From positions 620,001 through 684,000 of the forward strand of contig JAQSEB010000027.1 in NCBI GenBank assembly GCA_030063045.1: a stretch of DNA of 64,000 nt. The letters run 5' to 3'. Position 1 is the first letter of the stretch. Each line of letters begins with the position of its first letter. Source of the DNA: Pratylenchus scribneri. Taxonomy: Eukaryota; Nematoda; Chromadorea; Rhabditida; Pratylenchidae. The notes beneath the pieces are model-generated. The model was not told where the DNA came from, ran no database searches, and was given only the letters and a program-made list of their open reading frames with translations. Shown piece by piece: positions 58,785-64,000 of this stretch. A program made the translations under genes and the position numbers.

Positions 58785-59940
58785 AATGTTTGAAACAACA
58801 AAAACATAAAATGTTTGAGGCAACAAAAACACAAATTGTTTGGTATAATTAATTTATTAAATTTCGTCTTTTGTCATAGCGGCAGCCGATAAAATTTTAT
58901 CGCTAATGTTTAAATCGAGAATTTTGGCAACTGCTGGGTCGTCGAGATATTCTTTGCCATCCGACGGATAATATAACCAACCATATGAAGTACAATAAAT
59001 TAATGGAATTATCAAAGATAAGATAAACATGCCAAAATATTTTCGCAAGGAAATTTTTTTGGATCTGAAGAAAAAAATGTAGAAAATATTTGATTACAAA
59101 AATCAAAATATTTAGAATAACAAACACACAAAATGTTTGGAATAGCAAAAACAAAAAAATGTTTGCAGTAAAAAAAATTTTTTTGGAAGACAAAAACACA
59201 CAAAATGAACAAAAAATAAAATGTTTGGAGGAATAAAAACACAAAATGTTTGGAGGAATAAAACACAAAATGTTTGGAGGAACAAAAACACAAAATGTTT
59301 GGAGGAATAAAAACACAAAATGTTTGGAGGAACAAAAACACAAAATGTTTGGAGGAACAAAAACACAAAATGTTTGGAGGAATTAAAACACTAAATGTTT
59401 GGAGAAACAAAAACACAAAATGTTTGGAGGAATTAAAACACAAAATGTTTGGAGGAATAAAAACACAAAATGTTTGGAGAAACAAAAACACAAAATGTTT
59501 GGAGGAATAAAAACACAAAATGTTTGGAGGAACAAAAACACAAAATGTTTGGAGGAACAAAAACACAAAATGTTCGAAAGAATAAAATACAAAATGTTTG
59601 GAGGAACAAAAACACAAAATGTTTGGAGGAACAAAAACACAAAATGTTTGGAGGAACAAAAACACAAAATGTTTGGAGAAACAAAAACACAAAATGTTTG
59701 GAGGAATAAAAACACAAAATGTTTGGAGGAATAAAACACAAAATGTTTGGAAGACAAAAACACAAAATGTTCGAAAGAATAAAACACAAAATGTTTGGAG
59801 GAACAAAAACACAAAATGTTTGGAGGAACAAAAACACAAAATGTTTGGAGGAACAAAAACACAAAATGTTTGGAGGAACAAAAACACAAAATGTTTGGAG
59901 GAATAAAAACACAAAATATTTCTGCCTTAATAAAAACTCA
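58785..59940. repeat. 25-bp satellite array D, interrupted by a receptor exon
   Basis: About 29 copies at 59215-59940 of AAAATGTTTGGAGGAACAAA plus AACAC, and two or three more at 58785-58842. Decayed copies lie at 59100-59210. The coding exon 58857-59064 sits between them. The unit is the reverse complement of array A at 13 kb. Confidence 0.93.
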
Positions 59941-60500
59941 AAATGCTTATTTTAACAAAAAAATAATTTTTCTATTTTTTTTATTCACCTGTTCAATACC
60001 AAATAGCGATAAATGAATTGTACAACATAATTAAACAATGACACATAGACAAGAAAAACATAGCCGATAAAGGCCAAAAAGCCAAACACCCGGTAATCAG
60101 GATTTTGAATTTGTACAAGACCATTCAGCCATCGAGCATTGTTACCTTTTGATGTGGTGAAGATAATCTATAAAAGGTGTAATATTAAAAAATTATTTTC
60201 CTATCGTCTAAATTCAATTATTTAAATTAATATAAAAATTATGATTTTAAAATCAACCGGTTCAGAAAGAAGTACAGCAGTCAATAAAAGTATATCAGTT
60301 ATGCATGTTTGAATCAGAATCTACAAAATAAATTCGGATTTAATTAAACAAAAAAATTATTTTACTCGACTATAAATTTGCATTGGTTTTGGTGTTTGAT
60401 GAATAATGAGCAGTGCTAAAAAACAATTGAAGACGATACCGAATGAAAAAGTTGACCAAGATACGGTGGACACAATTTGACGAATTATGGAATAACCCAT
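58857..60500 (-). CDS. Truncated serpentine chemoreceptor (Str/Srd type), probable pseudogene
   Basis: Exons 60366-60500, 60258-60320, 59989-60167 and 58857-59064 join in frame to 194 residues. Membrane segments: TM1 about 15-37 (FGIVFNCFLALLII), TM2 in exon 2 (ILIQTCITDILLLTAVLL), TM3 in exon 3 (VFGFLAFIGYVFLVYVSLF), TM4 in exon 4 (FGMFILSLIIPLIYCTSYGW). The motifs HQTPKPMQIYSR after TM1 and VQFIYRYLVLNR after TM3 are the hallmarks of nematode Srd/Str receptors, which sense odorants and other chemicals in sensory neurons. Family members have seven segments and about 320-340 residues; here a stop follows the loop after TM4, next to satellite copies, so TM5-7 are missing. No frameshift is needed up to that point. 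It may be a recent pseudogene. Confidence 0.85.
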
Positions 60501-60518
60501 TTTTGGCGCTAAAATTAA

Positions 60519-60530
60519 CTACAAAAAAGT
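60519..60530 (-). promoter_or_regulatory. Candidate spliced-leader acceptor, chemoreceptor gene
   Basis: The minus strand reads ACTTTTTTGTAG, ending 18 bases before the ATG at 60500. A second AG (TTAATTTTAG) lies ten bases closer. Confidence 0.4.
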
Positions 60531-60595
60531 ATAATAAATCAATCAAATAGTAAAAAAAAGAATTATAAAAATTTTTATTATTTTATAGTATGTTT

Positions 60596-61040
60596 GAATA
60601 ATTTCGATAGCTAATTCCGGGACTAGCTAGCTAATTCTGGAAATTTCCATTTTAGCTAAGCGGCCTAGCTAATTCCGGAATTAGTTTGCTAATTTTGGAA
60701 ATATGAAATAATATCGAAACAGACCTAAATAAAAACAGAATAATGGAAAATAAAATCAGAACAGTAGAAAATCAAATCTGTACAAGGGGAAATAATATCA
60801 AGACAGAAAGAAATGAATCAGCAGAACAGTGGGAAACGACTATTCTGCTGATTTAATTTCCAACAGTCTGGTTTTATTTCGGCCTATTCTGATTTTGTTT
60901 AAGCCCGTTCAGATTTCATTTCTACCAATTCTGATTTGATTTCCACTCTTCTGATATTATTTCCCCTTGTTCTGATTTTAATTAAGCCTATTTTGATATT
61001 ATTACATTTTTCCAAAATTAGCAAGCTAATTCCGGAATAT
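60596..61040. mobile_element. Long palindromic element with ATCAGAACAG repeats
   Basis: Arms of roughly 180 bases: TAATTCCGGAATTAGTTTGC ... AAATCAGAACAGTAGAAAAT on the left and TTCTGATTTTAATTAAGCC ... TTAGCAAGCTAATTCCGGA on the right, centred near 60838. No coding sequence. The ATCAGAACA/TGTTCTGAT repeats are shared with 41690-41830 and with the 24-bp satellite of the myosin intron. Confidence 0.8.
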
Positions 61041-62400
61041 GCAGATTTCAAATATTATTAGCGTAATAATATGTATCAAATTGTAAATTAAAGACATTTT
61101 TTACATCAAATTTTAACTTATTTTTAAGAAGCCAAAAAATATACTAAACAATGTTGACACCAATATTTAAATTAGCGCGGAAGTAAAATAACAAATAAAG
61201 ATTTTGGTTATATTCATTCATAAAAAGGCACTATATTGCATCATAGGAAAAATGGCATTTTGATGAGCCAGAAAGTGTGAATATTTAATTGGTAGCATGC
61301 GCACAAATTCAAAAATTTCGCGAAAACATATTATTATGAATATATTCCATATTTTGGGTTTAAAAGAAGTCATGACATTATTATTTTTTAATGCCATTTT
61401 ATGAAGGAAGTTTAATGCAAAAATGCACTTTTTAAAATCTTCATTATAATTCGTAATTGGCACAGTTCTTATGAAATTTTATTTTCATGCTTTTGTCATC
61501 ATCAATTTTAATTTACAACTTAAGCTTATTGTATTTTATGGAAATATTTCATTTTTTTGAATTACATTCAAATACAGGATATCATTTCCAAAAAAAAAAC
61601 AAAATATGGTAATTACCTCCAAAAATTTGAAAAAATTTCTAGAATGCTTTAAAAAAATAATTATGCAATAAATTTTTATTAAATTTTTATCCAAATTATC
61701 CAAAAATGGTTATCAGAACAATATGAAAATTGTGCGGAATTGGAAATTTGGCAAAAATTTAAATTGGAATATTGGAAGAATCGCGGAGAAATCGAAATTG
61801 GATTGTGCATTTTTTTCAATGCGATGTTGATGAATGATTCAATAATCTTTTTTTAATAATTTTTGGTTTATTAGATAAATTTATTTAGGAAATAATCATT
61901 GAAATTGACACAAAGCAATATTTTTAATATTTGCGAAAATGCAAAAGTTGGAGAAATAAATTTAATAATTTTTTTATTTAATTTATCTTTTTAATAATTT
62001 CTATTTAAAATTAAAATTATTAATTTGTACTTATGTGGATTGCGTAGTCTGAACTGAAGTACCCATATTTTTACGATTGGCGGTGCCCATGCCACATGAT
62101 AACCGTGCCCATATTTGTATTACCATTTGCCTATTCTGCTGGAGATGTCTCAGGGCATTTTACAATCCTTTGCGACAATTAAAAAAGTAATATTTCCCAT
62201 TCCAAATTTTAATTTGCCTTCATCGTTCAATAGACAATTGAAGTTTATTTTTTTGGTCATCCTTTTCCCATATTTTTTAATCTGTGATTGACTGATTTGA
62301 AATTTGATAATTTCTAAATTTTTACTTTCATTTTTGAATTTAGATTCATTCATAAAATTTCTGAGTATATTTTCAATTCCTCAATTTATTTATCGCTTTT
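61041..62400. other. Spacer upstream of MATH-BTB gene 3
   Basis: AT-rich with no supported gene; an open frame at 61218-61463 on the minus strand has no recognisable features. The stretch 62270-62320 (TTGAAATTTGATAATTTC) weakly resembles the upstream blocks of the other two genes. Confidence 0.4.
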
Positions 62401-62403
62401 TTT

Positions 62404-62415
62404 TACCTTTTGCAG
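62404..62415 (+). promoter_or_regulatory. Candidate spliced-leader acceptor, MATH-BTB gene 3
   Basis: TACCTTTTGCAG ends 41 bases before the ATG at 62457, the same distance as in gene 1. Confidence 0.5.
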
Positions 62416-62456
62416 AAAAATTCAGTTAAAATCTTCCAAATTCGTCGTTATTAATT

Positions 62457-63958
62457 ATGACCAATACAGCAATGCAGTCTGCCGCTGATTGTTATAAATC
62501 AAGTGGAGTTATTACAATGGAAATCCAGAAGTTCAGCGAATTTGCCAATGGCGCTGAAGATAACTACCAATTAAGTGATCCAACCAAAATTCGAGGCTTT
62601 CCATGGGCAATTTATGTTTGCATTGATAAACCATCGATTGACAATTTTCCGCGTGGATTATCCTCGCAAAATTGTCTCGGCTTTTTCTTGGAATGCAATG
62701 TTGAAAATGAAGGTGTGTCAAATTGAGTTAGAATTTTTAAAAAAAAAAAGTTGAAATTTAGACACAAATTGGCGCTGCCATGCTTCGGTTGTTATGAAAT
62801 TGTTGGCCCAAAAAGAAGGAAAGAAGGATTTTGTTCGAGATTACCAGTTCGTTTTCCATGCAAATGACAATAATTGGGGCTATCCCCGGTTCATGTCATT
62901 AGAAGTAAGTGAAAATTTGATTTTAAAGAAATTTTTACTTTTTTTGTGAAAATTTATAGACATAAGAGAGAATTTAGGTTCATGATATAATAAAATATTC
63001 TTATCGACATTCGACATCAAGCTTTTTTTAATTTAATTTAATTTACAGTATTTAATGGATCCCGAATCCGATTGGTATAATAAATCAGCCGATTCAATAA
63101 ATCTCAGCATCGAGATTAATGCAAATATTCCATATGGCAATATCCCATATGGCATCGAGTAAGTAAAATTGTGGTAGAAATTTCTAAGAATATGATTTAA
63201 TTTGACATTGGTCAATGTTTTTAATTTATAAAGACCATGCTTTAAAATAAAGTTTGCTTAAATAACCATGATTAATAGGGAGGAATAGCCAAACATAGAC
63301 TTAAATATTCCAATATAGAGAATTTTGTACTAATTACTAGGATAAAAATTTGAGCACACTCCGCTATCGGACTGACCCTTTTTATGGACCAAAAATAAGG
63401 CATTTTAAAACATTTAAAATTTAATAAAAATTCGTTTAAAAAATACATTTATTCTATATATTTTTCAATTATTTAAGCAAATCGTAATTAATTAAAAACT
63501 AAAATGCTAGTAGCATAAAAAAATCCATAATGACAAAATATAGTCTATTTTTTGCAAAATTGTCAAATTTCATAAATGCTGAATTTCCCGATAATTGGGT
63601 CACTCTATTTTCGCTATAGATAGGTAATAAGTTAACATTGAAAGTTCCGGAGTAATGTGTTTTACTCTTTTACAATTTTAGAATGCAATGCTCTGAAAAC
63701 ATGGGCAATTTGATCGAACAAGGGGAACAATATTCAGACTGCATTTTAGCCGCAGAAGGAAAGGAATTTAAGGTCCATCCATTAAATTTTATTATTAATT
63801 ATCATTTTTAATTTCAAGGTCTACAAGGGCATTTTGGCATGTCGATCCCCGGTTTTTGCGGCAATGTTCCAGAATAATGAAATGCTTGAAACGCAGAATG
63901 GAATCGTCCAAATTGAGGATATCCGACCGGAAGTGTTGGAACAAATGCTTCGTTTCAT
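62457..63958 (+). CDS. MATH-BTB protein 3, first five exons (partial)
   Basis: Exons 62457-62712, 62762-62904, 63049-63158, 63682-63772 and 63819-63958, with exon borders identical to gene 1; the rest lies past the right edge. MATH domain: VITMEIQKFSEFANG, WGYPRFMSLEYLMDPES. The BTB domain starts EQYSDCILAAEGKEFK, VYKGILACRSPVFAAMF. Exon 5 is nearly identical to that of BTB gene 2, while exons 1-3 resemble gene 1, so exchange between copies is likely. Exon 3 carries a 15-base in-frame duplication (IPYGNIPYGI, where gene 1 has IPYGI). Intron 3 contains a hAT-like element. Likely a CUL3 adaptor. Confidence 0.9.
63368..63609. mobile_element. Decayed hAT-like element in MATH-BTB gene 3
   Basis: The left end CGGACTGACCC and right end GGGTCACTCTA resemble the CAGGGTGACCC ends of the 27.3-kb element. 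The interior also aligns (AACATTTAAAATTTAAT, AAAAATACATTTATTCT against AAAAACATTTATTCT). Flanks TCCGCTAT and TTCGCTAT agree in 7 of 8 bases if the right end is set at 63609. No minisatellite remains. Confidence 0.55.
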
Positions 63959-64000
63959 GTTAGTTTCCTCATTTGTTATTTTATGAATCTTTAAAAATTC

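Noticed and set aside
58903..60016. Open frames of up to 300 codons on both strands
   Set aside because: Satellite array D; the only real coding part is the receptor exon 58857-59064.

Overview
The window is nuclear DNA of a eukaryote, almost certainly a nematode. It is very AT-rich, the genes are split by short introns with AG-ending acceptors after T-runs, and the gene content is typical of nematodes: MATH/BTB genes in tandem, a serpentine chemoreceptor of the Str/Srd type, an F-box exon and a class I (ID-type) myosin. Several start codons follow a splice-acceptor-like site by 11 to 42 bases, as expected for spliced-leader addition. A tylenchid (clade IV) worm is a reasonable guess but is not proven by the sequence. 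There are no bacterial operons, CRISPR arrays, or rRNA or tRNA genes that I could recognise.

Layout. 0-3 kb: the first three exons of a secreted low-complexity protein (minus strand, running off the left edge). 3-10 kb: no convincing gene, two minisatellites. 10.9-12 kb: last three exons of an unrecognised plus-strand gene. 12.7-15.2 kb: a complete 377-residue MATH-BTB protein (minus). 15.9-19.2 kb: a complete 374-residue disordered protein with repeated Arg-Arg-Ser motifs (minus). 21-25.1 kb: 3' parts of two unrecognised minus-strand genes. 25.4-31 kb: repeat-dominated (a 1.2 kb satellite, four terminal-inverted-repeat elements) with one F-box exon. 32.1-45.6 kb: a complete 18-exon class I myosin (minus, 1,110 residues; all exon phases close exactly). 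45.6-50.2 kb: spacer. 50.3-64 kb: a tandem cluster of MATH-BTB and BTB genes (two complete, one running off the right edge, one relic) interrupted by a truncated chemoreceptor gene on the other strand.

The genes do not form a pathway. The BTB proteins (and the F-box exon) are of the kind that select substrates for cullin ubiquitin ligases; nematodes expand these families by local duplication, which is what the right end shows, including one copy whose MATH domain has been replaced by an unrelated N-terminus.

The most striking layer is the repeats. At least five non-autonomous elements have exact 8-bp target duplications (four with hAT-like ends starting CAG), and several of them carry minisatellite arrays inside. 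One 31-bp unit (GCGCAGCG-containing) is shared by four elements with different termini, as 11-14 copy arrays in two of them. Two other elements share GGGC ends and a CTG duplication, one of them nested in a 24-bp satellite. A different satellite core (AAAACACAAAATGTTTGG) fills three introns of separate genes and one further array. I read all gene models by eye from splice signals and reading frame; no search or transcript data were available.
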